NCBI GenBank assembly: GCA_001796335.1
Contig: MGMF01000023.1
Coordinates: 145,849 to 209,848, forward strand
DNA from: Chloroflexi bacterium GWB2_49_20
GTDB taxonomy: Bacteria > Chloroflexota > Anaerolineae > Anaerolineales > Villigracilaceae
Direction of reading: 5' to 3'
DNA length: 64,000 bases
The notes under the pieces are model-generated. The model was not told the DNA's origin, did not search any database, and was given only the letters and a program-made list of their open reading frames with translations. Shown one piece after another: positions 7,340 through 16,755 of this stretch. Both the position numbers and the translations under genes were made by a program. Numbering within the stretch: the stretch's first letter is position 1; each line of letters opens with the position of its first letter.

Positions 7340-10300
7340 TCACAGGGTTAAATTTTTATATAAAATCTTTGTTTCCGGTGCAGGGCTGACATTCAATTCC
7401 TCGAACAGAGTCTGCACGCAGCGTTGGTAAGTACGACCGACCTGTCCGCGATCGCCTAGTTTTTCATAAGCAAACATCAGGTGACGATAAGCACGTTCCC
7501 AACAGTTATCTTGTGTCAGGATGCGCTGACATAGATCGATGACTTCGGTAAAACGTTTTTTGTTGATATACATCTCTGCCAACCGGTCCGCGCTTTCGAG
7601 AAAAAGCGCAGCCAGATGTTCGCGTTCTTCTGCCACCCAGGTTTCGTAAAGGGTTTCAGGAAGATACTCACCCTTGTACAACGAAACTGCACGCTGGAGC
7701 AGATTAAGGTCCGGGTTCGATGCAAGGTGGACGGCCTGGATAAACTGATCCGCGTCCAACCAAATGTCTGCGTCTTGGCGTAGGCAATAAGTGGTACCTT
7801 CGCGCAAAATATAGGCTGATTCACTACCCGGATCACGCTCCGGTTCCAGAACCTGGTAAAGTGTATTGAGCACGATCTTAAAATTTCGCTGGGCGGTCGG
7901 GGGATCGGCTTCAGGCCACAGGTACTCATGAATTTGGTCGCGATCGAGCGGTATGCGGCGGTAGGTGATCAATAACTGAAATAACTGTCGAGATTTTTCA
8001 CGCTGCCAGCCGTTGGTCGGGATTGGCTTATCTCCACGCCAAACCTGGAAACCATTCAGGGTCTGGACACGCAGACAATAACCAGGGTGATATTCCACGC
8101 CCTTTAAACCAAGTTCTTCGAGTACCTGGGTTGCATATAAACTGTTCCAGCCTCGCTGGCGGGCAACAATTAGTAAAGGAACAAAAATGCGCGCATCGAA
8201 CGCCCCAAGCAAGGACGGACGCTTTAGCAGGAAACCGTAGCCTCTGGTCTCGCAGGAGGATAACACCTCAGGAAGCACTCGTTCCAGGCGTGAGATTTGT
8301 TTTTGTTTCAAGAAACCCAGACTCAGCCATAAGCGTGCCGCGGTTGCCCCAAACAAATCGCTGCATTCCTGGAAGCCGAACATTGCCCGGTTGAGCCACT
8401 CTTCGGAGGCCTCGTAACGGGCGGCTTGTATCAGGCTGGCACCCATTGTCAGTCGTGTAAGCGAGGCAATCCACTCATCCCCAGCCTGGGTAGCAATCTC
8501 GATCGCCTCCTGTGCATAGGATTGAGCTGCGGTCAGGTTTCCCTGATAACCGTAAGCCCGGCATAGCCCCCAATCTGCTTCAACTAGCAGGCGCGGTACC
8601 ACCAGTGTGCGGCTGATTTCAACGCTCTTTTCAAATTGGTCACGTGCTTGTGCGAAATAATCAGTATCAGGTTGCCCTGCATCAGAAAGCATCAAGGCAT
8701 GCCCCTGACGCATATAACCGACGGCGGTTACGAACGGAGATTTGAGTTCATCACCGCGCCGGGTGCCTTCAAGAGCAGTTTGGTAAGCTTCACCCTCCAT
8801 CCCCATAAATGAGTAGATCAGCGACAAGATCAGCAGGGTTTCGCGGTGGGCACGCGGCATTTGAACTGGTTCGCGCTTTTCTGTTTCGGCGCGCTCTTCC
8901 AACCCCTGGCGTGCTTCATCGAGACGACCGGTGCGCAGCAATACGCGGAAGAGTAACTGGTCATTGCTCGGTCCTTCCAGCCGCAAATCTTCTGCGCGTT
9001 GTCGCAGACGTTCTGCCTCTTCCACGCGCCCAGCATTTAATTTATTTTCAGCCAGCAATTCGAATAGACGTACTTGAGACTCACGATCCTTGAAACCATC
9101 ACTCAGCCGAATAGCTTCTTCGAGCAATTGCTCAGCTTTACTTGGATCAACTGTATCGAGATAAACGCGCGCTTGGCCGCGCAGGGCGCGCGCCACGCCA
9201 TCCTGCTGTCCACGCAAGCGCCAAGCTATTTTGGCCTGCTCGTACCAGCCTAATGCTTCATCAAAACAGCTGTGTAGGCGAGCCAACTCACCGAGGGTAA
9301 AAGTCAACGGGGGATGCTGGTGGAGCGTCTCAGGTGGCAGATTATCCAAATATGTCGCCAAAGTATCCAGACGACCAGCAGAAAGTAAGCTGGAAGCGAA
9401 AATGTCTAATAAATCTGCAACTTCGTCCCAACATTGGGCTTCAAGCAAGTGGAAAATGGCATTTTCTGCGTCATTGTTAAGCCGAAAATAATCGGCAGCC
9501 AACCGGTTCCAGGTATTTTTCTGCTCTGGCGAGGCCTGCTGGCGCAAGAAATTATGAAAGATATGATGGTAGCGCAAGACGTCCCCTGCAGTCTCGACTA
9601 CGAACAGGTCTTGTCGACGTAAATATGCCAGCATGGAAGCTGAATCTGCGACAACGTGACCAGCAGCTTTTCGAAGCGCATCGCAGGCTTCTGGTTTCAA
9701 TTCGCGCAGCGTAGATGTGACCAACAGGAAATCTCTTATATCCAATGGTTGATGCTCAAAGACTTCATGAGTCAGCAAATCAAAAAGAACATCCAGCGAA
9801 TTGGTTTGCCATCGTAGAGGAAATTCAATCGTCGAGGGGGATTGGCTGCGGATACTCTGCCAGAATAACTGCAAAGCAATCGCCCACCCTTCGGTATAAG
9901 TGCTAAGCGCATCTACTTCATCGCTGCTCAACTCAAAGCCGTATTGTATGGCAAACAAAGTTTCAATTTCAGTAGTGGTAAAGGTCAATAGGGATTGGTC
10001 CAACAAAAGTACTTCTCCCTGAGAACGCCAACGGGAGAGGTTGGGTAAATCGATAACCGGGCGACCGGAGAGCAACACGTGCAATTGTACAGGTGCCAAC
10101 CTGATCAACCGGTCAATAATATGGGGCACACCTCCGGTTTCGGTAATAATATGCGCATCGTCAATCACCAGCATGATTGCCGAATCGAGACTTGCGCTCA
10201 ATGTGTTAATTACCTGATCGATCACATTGCGCCAGGGCAAAGGACCTTGCGAACCATCCCAGGTTTCAAGGAAATGCACAGGCAGGTCTGGTAAATCGGG

Positions 10301-10573
10301 AATAACACGCAGAAATGCATGACACAAATGAAGCAAGAAAACCATCGTGTCATTATCTTCTTCATTCACCTGGTACCAGGCAATTCTTTTTACAGTATCA
10401 GTCAATTCGATTAACGCGGTGCTCTTTCCATAGCCTGCTTCAGCCTGTAAAATTGTCAGGCGATATTCGAACGCTTGCATGAATATTTCAATAACACGCG
10501 GACGCGCCAGAATGCGGTTATGACGTGGTGGTGGCATAATCTTGGTACGAAGAACCTTTGATAACATGCTCAC
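7340..10573 (-). CDS. MalT-like ATPase/TPR regulator with C-terminal BTAD domain
   Basis: 1077 residues. An N-terminal STAND-type ATPase has Walker A AEAGYGKST (44-52) and Walker B MLVIDDAH. A long helical TPR array fills the middle. The C-terminal part starts with a winged-helix OmpR-like module (LRVQTLNGFQVWRGDKPI) and continues into a bacterial transcriptional activator domain ending in LYKNLTL. The order differs from MalT, which has LuxR HTH at the end; it matches large SARP/BTAD regulators. Such proteins activate transcription when a ligand drives ATP-dependent oligomerisation. The start is GTG at 10573 or ATG at 10567; neither has a good site. The acyl operon and the small gene downstream are plausible targets. 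Confidence 0.9.
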   Translation of the reverse strand: MSMLSKVLRTKIMPPPRHNRILARPRVIEIFMQAFEYRLTILQAEAGYGKSTALIELTDTVKRIAWYQVNEEDNDTMVFLLHLCHAFLRVIPDLPDLPVHFLETWDGSQGPLPWRNVIDQVINTLSASLDSAIMLVIDDAHIITETGGVPHIIDRLIRLAPVQLHVLLSGRPVIDLPNLSRWRSQGEVLLLDQSLLTFTTTEIETLFAIQYGFELSSDEVDALSTYTEGWAIALQLFWQSIRSQSPSTIEFPLRWQTNSLDVLFDLLTHEVFEHQPLDIRDFLLVTSTLRELKPEACDALRKAAGHVVADSASMLAYLRRQDLFVVETAGDVLRYHHIFHNFLRQQASPEQKNTWNRLAADYFRLNNDAENAIFHLLEAQCWDEVADLLDIFASSLLSAGRLDTLATYLDNLPPETLHQHPPLTFTLGELARLHSCFDEALGWYEQAKIAWRLRGQQDGVARALRGQARVYLDTVDPSKAEQLLEEAIRLSDGFKDRESQVRLFELLAENKLNAGRVEEAERLRQRAEDLRLEGPSNDQLLFRVLLRTGRLDEARQGLEERAETEKREPVQMPRAHRETLLILSLIYSFMGMEGEAYQTALEGTRRGDELKSPFVTAVGYMRQGHALMLSDAGQPDTDYFAQARDQFEKSVEISRTLVVPRLLVEADWGLCRAYGYQGNLTAAQSYAQEAIEIATQAGDEWIASLTRLTMGASLIQAARYEASEEWLNRAMFGFQECSDLFGATAARLWLSLGFLKQKQISRLERVLPEVLSSCETRGYGFLLKRPSLLGAFDARIFVPLLIVARQRGWNSLYATQVLEELGLKGVEYHPGYCLRVQTLNGFQVWRGDKPIPTNGWQREKSRQLFQLLITYRRIPLDRDQIHEYLWPEADPPTAQRNFKIVLNTLYQVLEPERDPGSESAYILREGTTYCLRQDADIWLDADQFIQAVHLASNPDLNLLQRAVSLYKGEYLPETLYETWVAEEREHLAALFLESADRLAEMYINKKRFTEVIDLCQRILTQDNCWERAYRHLMFAYEKLGDRGQVGRTYQRCVQTLFEELNVSPAPETKILYKNLTL

Positions 10574-10781
10574 ATTTTAGTCGATTATGGAAAGTAAGTG
10601 GAAGCTCTTTTAGACTCTTTGACACCTAATTTGATCATTGCTGTATACTCACGAAAGAGTCCTCTGAAAAAAGTTAACGATTCGACAGCCAGGGGACTTT
10701 TACAAAAACCCATATTTTCTATCACCGAGCGCACCTATATACATGGATATATGCCGGAAATTGACCTTTAATTCCACAGAT

Positions 10782-10857
10782 GGGGCTTTGGAAATGAGAG
10801 ATCGAACGGGGTTCTCATAAGCCCTTGGTCAGAGTTCAAATCCCCTTGGGGGCACCA
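10782..10857 (+). pseudogene. degenerate tRNA-Met(CAT)-like sequence
   Basis: A 76-base segment ends in encoded CCA and keeps a tRNA-like 3' half: an anticodon-arm-like GGGGTTCTCATAAGCCC with CAT in the loop, TTGGTC in the variable position, GTTCAAATC as a T-loop, and GGGGGCACCA. The 5' half does not pair: no GCCCCC acceptor strand is present and the T-stem has mismatches. It is followed at once by a good terminator, as real tRNA genes often are. I read it as a decayed tRNA gene or the remaining 3' part of a disrupted one. Confidence 0.55.
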
Positions 10858-10860
10858 AGA

Positions 10861-10885
10861 AAACCGCACCTAAAGGCGGTTTTTA
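10861..10885 (+). terminator. rho-independent terminator after tRNA relic
   Basis: AAACCGC (10861-10867) pairs with GCGGTTT (10876-10882) around an 8-base loop and is followed by T-rich sequence. It would also serve the convergent minus gene ending at 10908, since the other side is A-rich. Confidence 0.75.
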
Positions 10886-10907
10886 ATTCTCCTTCCACTC
10901 CCACCTG

Positions 10908-11825
10908 TTACTGGTATTCTTTCAGCTTACTCGTCTCATCCGGATCAAGGGAAACGATCAAACCAAAGCCAGCCAGGTCTGCAAATAACAACGGCGCCAG
11001 GATGGGAGCGCCACGCATGAAGCGCTCGCCCACGAAAACGCCTGCACTGGTCAGATTGGTCAGCAAGTGCAAGACGACCCCCGTAACCCCCACCAGGATG
11101 ATCAGGGTCAATATCCCAATGTACACCCTAATATCCCTGGGGGAAGGCTTTTCAAAGACACCCATCAGCAGGGCAATAACCGTCCCAAAAATGCCCGCCG
11201 CGGTTGGCACCCATAGCCAGGGATTTGAGAAATTCGTGCGCGCATGGTCGAGTACGCTGCTGATCAGAGTTGCCAATAAACCCAGGCTGACAAAGAAATA
11301 ATACCCACGCGTTTTGCTAAATGGCAACCGTGCGCGCATCCCCTTGAACAAGACCAGGTTGCCGCTATCCACCGGATTTTCCACCCAGATCGCCATCAAC
11401 CCGATCGCAGCCACCAGGGCAAATGTGAGCGGCGCCAGGATGGGAGGAGCCCATATAAATAGAGGTACATTGGCCTGTTGGCCGAACGGGGCATAAGGAA
11501 GGACTGCCCGCACAAAATGAAAATACACTCCTAACAACCCGACCAACAGGCTCGCAAAAAGAGTTGGGATCGCAAGAGTCATTGCCAGTACCCGCTTGCG
11601 CAGCGAGATCAATCCTGCCAATCCCAATATAGCTGCTGCTATGGGGCCAAAGATGATCGGGATCCATTCCTTGCTTGTAATCGTACCGCTGGTGCTGTGG
11701 GCAACATAGATCTCAACCGACAGCATGAGTTCATTGAAGGCCACCATCAGCAGCATCAACTGATCGCGGCTGAAAGGGATGCGCAATCGTTTAATGGCAG
11801 GTACGGCCATTTCCAGGTGATACAT
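10908..11825 (-). CDS. eight-helix membrane protein, partner of octaheme cytochrome
   Basis: 305 residues with about eight hydrophobic segments (roughly 20-43, 52-75, 79-104, 120-147, 173-193, 201-222, 233-257, 273-293). Histidines occur within or next to helices (YVAHST, YFHFVRAVL, LDHARTNF, VVLHLLTNL), which could bind b heme or a quinone site, but no diagnostic motif is present. The gene starts 10 bases after the octaheme cytochrome stop, so the two are one transcriptional unit. I do not recognise the family. The likely role is membrane anchoring or quinone-linked electron transfer for the cytochrome; this is inference from gene order. Confidence 0.85.
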   Translation of the reverse strand: MYHLEMAVPAIKRLRIPFSRDQLMLLMVAFNELMLSVEIYVAHSTSGTITSKEWIPIIFGPIAAAILGLAGLISLRKRVLAMTLAIPTLFASLLVGLLGVYFHFVRAVLPYAPFGQQANVPLFIWAPPILAPLTFALVAAIGLMAIWVENPVDSGNLVLFKGMRARLPFSKTRGYYFFVSLGLLATLISSVLDHARTNFSNPWLWVPTAAGIFGTVIALLMGVFEKPSPRDIRVYIGILTLIILVGVTGVVLHLLTNLTSAGVFVGERFMRGAPILAPLLFADLAGFGLIVSLDPDETSKLKEYQ

Positions 11826-11835
11826 ACGCTGCTCC

Positions 11836-13110
11836 TTATGGATTAGCCGTGTTCAATTTTTCATCGCCGATCTGGTTCAGATCGGCGAGATCACTCAACA
11901 TCTCGTAAGCACCGTGCCACTGGGTGTAATCTGCCCCCTGCATCCACACCCCAAACTTGGCGGTACGCCCCCAGTGATGCCAGTTCTCAAAATAGACAAA
12001 ATCGACCGGCTCATCAAAGGGTGCCGAAGTGAGCAGGTTCTTGTCTTTAAGTGGCTGGATGATCTCATCCGCTTGCCTGACCAGGGAGTTAACCGCCTCG
12101 GTGGCGTCATCAGCTGCCTGATAAAACTCAGCAATAAAGTTCTCGTTGTGGCATTCTCGGCAAACAGACTGCATCTTTTTCATGTTCGCTTCCCAACTTG
12201 GGCGTCGCATACTAACCTGGGCAGTCAGGAACCAGGTCAGGCGGTCTCCCACATCATGAGAGGTGGGCGTTCTGCCAAAACCGCTCATATGGCAGATGGC
12301 GCAAGTGGGAGCGGGGAAATCATCCACACCCAGTGTGCCCGGGTCAGCTTCCCAGTTCCAGGTATCTCCCATGGTTGAATAAGCGATCCCATGCGAAGAT
12401 TCAAAGTAGATTTCCCATTGCGGATGGTCCGGGCCGATGTGGCAATTGTTGCAGGTTTCTGGTTTACGTGCTTGCGTCAGGCTGAACTCATGGCGCAAAT
12501 GGCATTTCTGGCATTGACCGGTTGAGCCATCCACAGATGGTTTGCCTATATCGTGGCAGGATTCACAAGCAAAACGGGTGATCTCAGGTCCTTCAAGAGC
12601 ATAGATGGCATTGCGCGCCTTTTGTGGGTCAAAGTCGCCCTCAGGTATGGCTTGATACTCATCGAGTTGTTCAGCAGTCAGACCATCGCTGCCAGCATAG
12701 GAGACATAAGCCGGGAGAGCATGTCGACTATGAAGATACTGGGCCACTTCATCTTCATGACACTTCTGGCACATGGCTACAGTCGGGGATTGAAGTACGT
12801 TAACCCCTTCGTGTTCTACTGCGCCCGGGTAATCCGCTGCAACCTCATGGCAATCCACGCACTTAACATCGGCTGCTGCCATGCTGCTATGCCCATATTG
12901 ATCCACGATCCCGGGTGTATCCTTCCGATGGCAGACAACACATTCATCCTGACTTTCAGCAAGCGCATTCACCTTGCCAATATTCGATGGCGCCCCTGCT
13001 TTACCGATGGCCAGAACCACCAGGGCAAATCCCAAAACTACAATTAACACCACTAAACCAATGATAAGCAGCTTGTTCTCATTAAAAACATTAGAAGCTT
13101 TTTTCATCAT
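11836..13110 (-). CDS. membrane-anchored octaheme c-type cytochrome, HAO family
   Basis: 424 residues with an uncleaved-looking N-terminal helix (about 13-36) and eight CxxCH heme sites at Cys57, 84, 114, 182, 200, 220, 270 and 317. Blocks such as CVVCHRKDTPGIV, RHEFSLTQARKPETC and CHIGPDHPQWEIY match the hydroxylamine oxidoreductase-like family. Members oxidise hydroxylamine or hydrazine, or run in reverse as nitrite or hydroxylamine reductases. The Tyr that crosslinks the P460 heme in true HAO cannot be placed with certainty here, so direction is open. AAGGTGG precedes two ATGs (13110 and 13107); the second has better spacing. The protein would face the outside of the membrane. Confidence 0.93.
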   Translation of the reverse strand: MMKKASNVFNENKLLIIGLVVLIVVLGFALVVLAIGKAGAPSNIGKVNALAESQDECVVCHRKDTPGIVDQYGHSSMAAADVKCVDCHEVAADYPGAVEHEGVNVLQSPTVAMCQKCHEDEVAQYLHSRHALPAYVSYAGSDGLTAEQLDEYQAIPEGDFDPQKARNAIYALEGPEITRFACESCHDIGKPSVDGSTGQCQKCHLRHEFSLTQARKPETCNNCHIGPDHPQWEIYFESSHGIAYSTMGDTWNWEADPGTLGVDDFPAPTCAICHMSGFGRTPTSHDVGDRLTWFLTAQVSMRRPSWEANMKKMQSVCRECHNENFIAEFYQAADDATEAVNSLVRQADEIIQPLKDKNLLTSAPFDEPVDFVYFENWHHWGRTAKFGVWMQGADYTQWHGAYEMLSDLADLNQIGDEKLNTANP

Positions 13111-13290
13111 AATCCACCTTTTTAAACGGTAAATCTAAAACCTGATATCAATGGTCTATATTTTTAGTCCATCAACTATTTATCTATAATAGCATATTTT
13201 TTCACAATCCTAACTAGCGATGACCTTTTTTGATCTAAATTCAACGAGTTTTTTACTAAACTTTTCCAGATTATCTTTATTAATCTAAAA

Positions 13291-13325
13291 AGATGTCCCA
13301 GCGCGATTCTCACGCTGGGACATCT
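13291..13325 (-). terminator. terminator of the HD-GYP gene
   Basis: A perfect 13-bp stem (13291-13303 with 13313-13325), 9-base loop, followed on the minus strand by TTTTTAGATT. It lies 18 bases beyond the stop of the gene at 13344. Confidence 0.9.
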
Positions 13326-13343
13326 ACCTATTTAATAAAGGAA

Positions 13344-16300
13344 TTATTTTGGGTTATATGAACTTATTAAAGGTTCCGTATTGATCAATTGATCAAATAC
13401 TTCCACCACACGCGGGTCAAAGCGCTTGCCGGACTGCGAGCGGATATAAGCGCGTACCTTTTCATCCGTCCAGGCCTCCCGATAGCGGCGCTTGGATCGC
13501 AAAGCATCCCATACATCCACCACCGCAAATATGCGTGCCTCCAATGGAATATCTTCACCACTAATCCCTTCAGGATACCCTGAACCATCCCAGTCTTCGT
13601 GATGATAATAAGGAATATTCAAAGCTGGCTGTAGATAAGCGATGGGAGATAACAATTTCTTGGCATATAAAGGATGCTGGCGCATAATTTCCCATTCTTC
13701 CGGTGTCAATGAGTCTGGTTTCAGTAAGATATAATCTGGGATGGCCATCTTTCCAATATCATGCAACAAGGCGCCGCGCCGGATGTGGGTCAAATCAGCT
13801 TCATCGACGCCCATCGCCTGTGCCAGTCGCAAAGTTGTTTTTGCGACCCGCTGGGTATGACCTTCTGTCTCTCGATCCCGCAGATCCAGGGCACTGGACC
13901 ACCCTATAATGGTTGTATCATAAGCCAACATCAACTCATTATTTGAGCTTCTAAGGTCTGAAACCAATTGTGCATTGTCAATCGCAATAGCCGCCTGGCC
14001 TGCAAAAGCCTCCAAGAAATTCATCCATTCCGATGTAACATTCAAAACAGATCGATGAAATATCTCCAGGACTCCCTTGAGTTCATCTTTTGCCACCAGA
14101 GGTACCCCATAATAAATTTCAAATTCTTCTGATTTAAAATAAGGCGATCTCAGGAAATCCGATTTTTTTGTTTTCATCTGGTCAACGTGAACAATTTTCT
14201 TATGCAGCCCCGCCATGCCTGCATAGCCCTGCCCCAACATCAGGTGGGTACCTTGTAATGCATTGGTTCGAAATCCAATCCCTGAGGCATAATTTAGCAT
14301 TTGCGTGCTAGGATCGAAAATCAATACAGACGATGCATCCACACCCAGTTGGGACCTGGTTTTTTCAAGCAGGATATTCAAAATGAAATTAAGGTCAACA
14401 CTCGAAGTTATAGCCAGGTTGATCATGTGCAGTGCCTGAGCTTGATTAAGGTTATGTGCTGTTTCATCAAAAAGACGGGCGTTTTCGAGTGCGGTGGCAG
14501 CGCGTTCCGCCAGCAACTGGCTCGAACTTATCTCCTCATTGGATGGTTGGTAAGATTTATCTTTACTGAGTGTCAGGAAACCGGTAATTCTTCCCTCTAT
14601 AATCATCGGATAAGCATAGAATGCTTTTATCTCTTTAGTCACCAACAGGTTGCGGAATTTGGGTGCATCCCTGTCAATATCTGGAATGATGATTGGATCA
14701 CCTGTTTCCATGGAATGTTGGATCATGGGCAATGAAAGTGGTACACTGAAATCATCAGGCGTTCCTGCTGGCAATCCCACCTGGGCAGCCAGGGTTGCTT
14801 TATCCATATTTTTGTTGACTGCCATGACGGTGCAGGTGATGCTTTCCATGATTTTTGCAGCAGTAGTCACCAGGGTTTTCAGCATTGTCTTTTCATTTCG
14901 TATGGATGTCAGCTCAATTCCCAGCCTCGTTATCTCCGTCAACCGGGAAGCCCGTCTTCTTTCAGCGGCATACAACCGGGAATTCGCAATGGATACTGCC
15001 ACCTCATCAGCTATGGTTGAGAGCAGCTCTTGTTCAAAAATTGAATAGGCATTTGGAGTGTACATTTGTACGGAAATAACACCCACCACTTGTCCACCGA
15101 ACAGGATCGGTACTCCGAGCCAGGAAGCCGGCAGATCCATGCTTCCCCATAATTTAGCATAGAGAAGATGTTCTTTTTCCTTTTCAAAATCCCGGATTAA
15201 AATTGGTTTCTTACTCATTACTACATTGGTAGTTAAACCTATTCCCAATGGTTGCTTGTAAGAAGATTCACGTACCCCTTTATCAATATTAACCTTAAAT
15301 TCAAGTTCATTGTTGGCCGCATCATATAGAGCGATAAAAAATGCATCCGCGCAGACCACCTTCATGATTTCCTGGTAGACAATCTCCAACAGATCATCCA
15401 GATTGAGGGTTGAACTAAGCGCGTTAGAGATAGTGTTTAACAAGGATAGGCGCTCAGCCTGTTGACGTATTTTTTCCTGTGCGTGTTTACTTTCGATTGC
15501 CATGGCCACTTGTGTGGACACAAATGTGAGTAAATCTGCATGGGCCTGGTTAAAGCGCACTCCTTCAGTATAACTTTGGGTTACCATCACCCCAATTGTC
15601 TTCTCTTTGCTGACCAATGGAACTCCGAGCCAGTCCACCGAATTGGTTCCCACCAACTCCACCTCGCCCTCTTGCATAAGTTGATTAAATACTCCCGGTG
15701 GAGCAAAAAGTGTCTTTCCAGTTCTTAACACATATCCTGTCAGACCACGGCCCGCTTTAGTGGGAGGTAGAATTTCATCATACTGATCCTGATAATACGG
15801 AAAAGTCAGCAAATCATTAGCTACATCATAGAGGGCGATAATGAAATTCTCCACCGGCATCAATCCCCCAAGGATTTGGTGGATCGCCTTGTAAAGATCA
15901 TCCAGGTTCTCACTGAGAATTGCCGCTTGAGAAATTGCATACATGGCTGCTTGCAATTTTTCCGCACGCTTGCGTTCAGTGATATCTATAACCGTACCTT
16001 CATAATACTTAATGGAACCATCCACGTCCCGGATCGTCCTGGCGTTCTCGCTGACATACACCAGGGAGCCATCCTGTCGTACCCATTCCCCTTCAAAATC
16101 CTGTATTTCGTTTTCCCGTTCGATCTTTTCTTTAAAGATCTGCCGGGGTGAATTTGGTGAAAAACCTTCTTCTTCCAGGTTGCGCTTTGCTAATTGATCC
16201 AAAGAAGGGAAGCCAAGCATCTGTAAAAAAGCTGAATTTCCCGCCAGAACACGTCCATCGGGTGTAGTCCGATAAATTCCCACTTGGGCATTTTCAAATA

Positions 16301-16424
16301 ATGTCCTGAAACGTTCACCTTCACCTTCCTCCACCAAATATCCTGAAGGAATTTCGTTATTATTCAATAAATTCTGAACATATCTTGGTGCTTTTCCTGG
16401 TTTAGCTGTCAACTTGTTCCTCAA
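13344..16424 (-). CDS. PAS/multi-GAF HD-GYP domain phosphodiesterase-like protein
   Basis: 1026 residues, soluble. A PAS domain with PAC tail lies at about 35-155 (YEGTVIDITERKRAE), then four GAF-like modules between about 160 and 830, then an HD-GYP domain with HDIGK, HHEDWDGSGYPEG and DVWDAL. HD-GYP proteins hydrolyse cyclic di-GMP, and the HD and GYP residues here are intact. The many GAF domains suggest it reads small ligands or redox state. No receiver domain or membrane segment is seen. It stands alone with its own terminator. Confidence 0.93.
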   Translation of the reverse strand: MRNKLTAKPGKAPRYVQNLLNNNEIPSGYLVEEGEGERFRTLFENAQVGIYRTTPDGRVLAGNSAFLQMLGFPSLDQLAKRNLEEEGFSPNSPRQIFKEKIERENEIQDFEGEWVRQDGSLVYVSENARTIRDVDGSIKYYEGTVIDITERKRAEKLQAAMYAISQAAILSENLDDLYKAIHQILGGLMPVENFIIALYDVANDLLTFPYYQDQYDEILPPTKAGRGLTGYVLRTGKTLFAPPGVFNQLMQEGEVELVGTNSVDWLGVPLVSKEKTIGVMVTQSYTEGVRFNQAHADLLTFVSTQVAMAIESKHAQEKIRQQAERLSLLNTISNALSSTLNLDDLLEIVYQEIMKVVCADAFFIALYDAANNELEFKVNIDKGVRESSYKQPLGIGLTTNVVMSKKPILIRDFEKEKEHLLYAKLWGSMDLPASWLGVPILFGGQVVGVISVQMYTPNAYSIFEQELLSTIADEVAVSIANSRLYAAERRRASRLTEITRLGIELTSIRNEKTMLKTLVTTAAKIMESITCTVMAVNKNMDKATLAAQVGLPAGTPDDFSVPLSLPMIQHSMETGDPIIIPDIDRDAPKFRNLLVTKEIKAFYAYPMIIEGRITGFLTLSKDKSYQPSNEEISSSQLLAERAATALENARLFDETAHNLNQAQALHMINLAITSSVDLNFILNILLEKTRSQLGVDASSVLIFDPSTQMLNYASGIGFRTNALQGTHLMLGQGYAGMAGLHKKIVHVDQMKTKKSDFLRSPYFKSEEFEIYYGVPLVAKDELKGVLEIFHRSVLNVTSEWMNFLEAFAGQAAIAIDNAQLVSDLRSSNNELMLAYDTTIIGWSSALDLRDRETEGHTQRVAKTTLRLAQAMGVDEADLTHIRRGALLHDIGKMAIPDYILLKPDSLTPEEWEIMRQHPLYAKKLLSPIAYLQPALNIPYYHHEDWDGSGYPEGISGEDIPLEARIFAVVDVWDALRSKRRYREAWTDEKVRAYIRSQSGKRFDPRVVEVFDQLINTEPLISSYNPK

Positions 16425-16755
16425 ATAAGAATTCTAGCCCGTTTAATTGCACATAAAATAGAAATAGGCACCCATTTTATGTAAAAGGATGTGTTAAAAA
16501 TCCCTGTGGCGTAATTCCTCCTCACTATTTTATCTATGGTGAGCCTTTCTACCATTAGTTATTACATGGTACGAATATTCCGGGAATCCGTCAATGGATA
16601 ATAAGTTCCGTCTTCACACTTCCTAATATTAGGGGGATCGATCCGGTTTCTATCCGCTTGTTTCGAACGCCCATTAGAAGAACCGAATAATCTTATTTTT
16701 TTGTCATCAACTGATCGCTTCTTATGATTTTGATTAATTAACAAACAACAATCAA
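16425..16755. other. intergenic stretch between htpG and the HD-GYP gene
   Basis: 331 AT-rich bases. A 65-codon reading frame starts in ATGA overlap with the htpG stop, but its composition is irregular and it has no recognisable domain, so I do not call it. The stretch probably holds the htpG 3' end and the HD-GYP promoter; I see no strong -35/-10 pair or hairpin. Confidence 0.4.

Larger units (their letters stand above)
10574..10907. other. intergenic stretch with a tRNA relic and terminator
   Basis: 334 bases between the regulator start and the stop of the membrane protein. The right third carries the tRNA-like sequence and terminator listed separately. In 10574-10780 I see no gene and no convincing promoter pair. 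Confidence 0.6.

Noticed and set aside
13111..13290. Possible small gene or RNA in the AT-rich gap upstream of the octaheme cytochrome.
   Set aside because: No start codon with a ribosome site, no stem besides the listed terminator, and the sequence is low in complexity.
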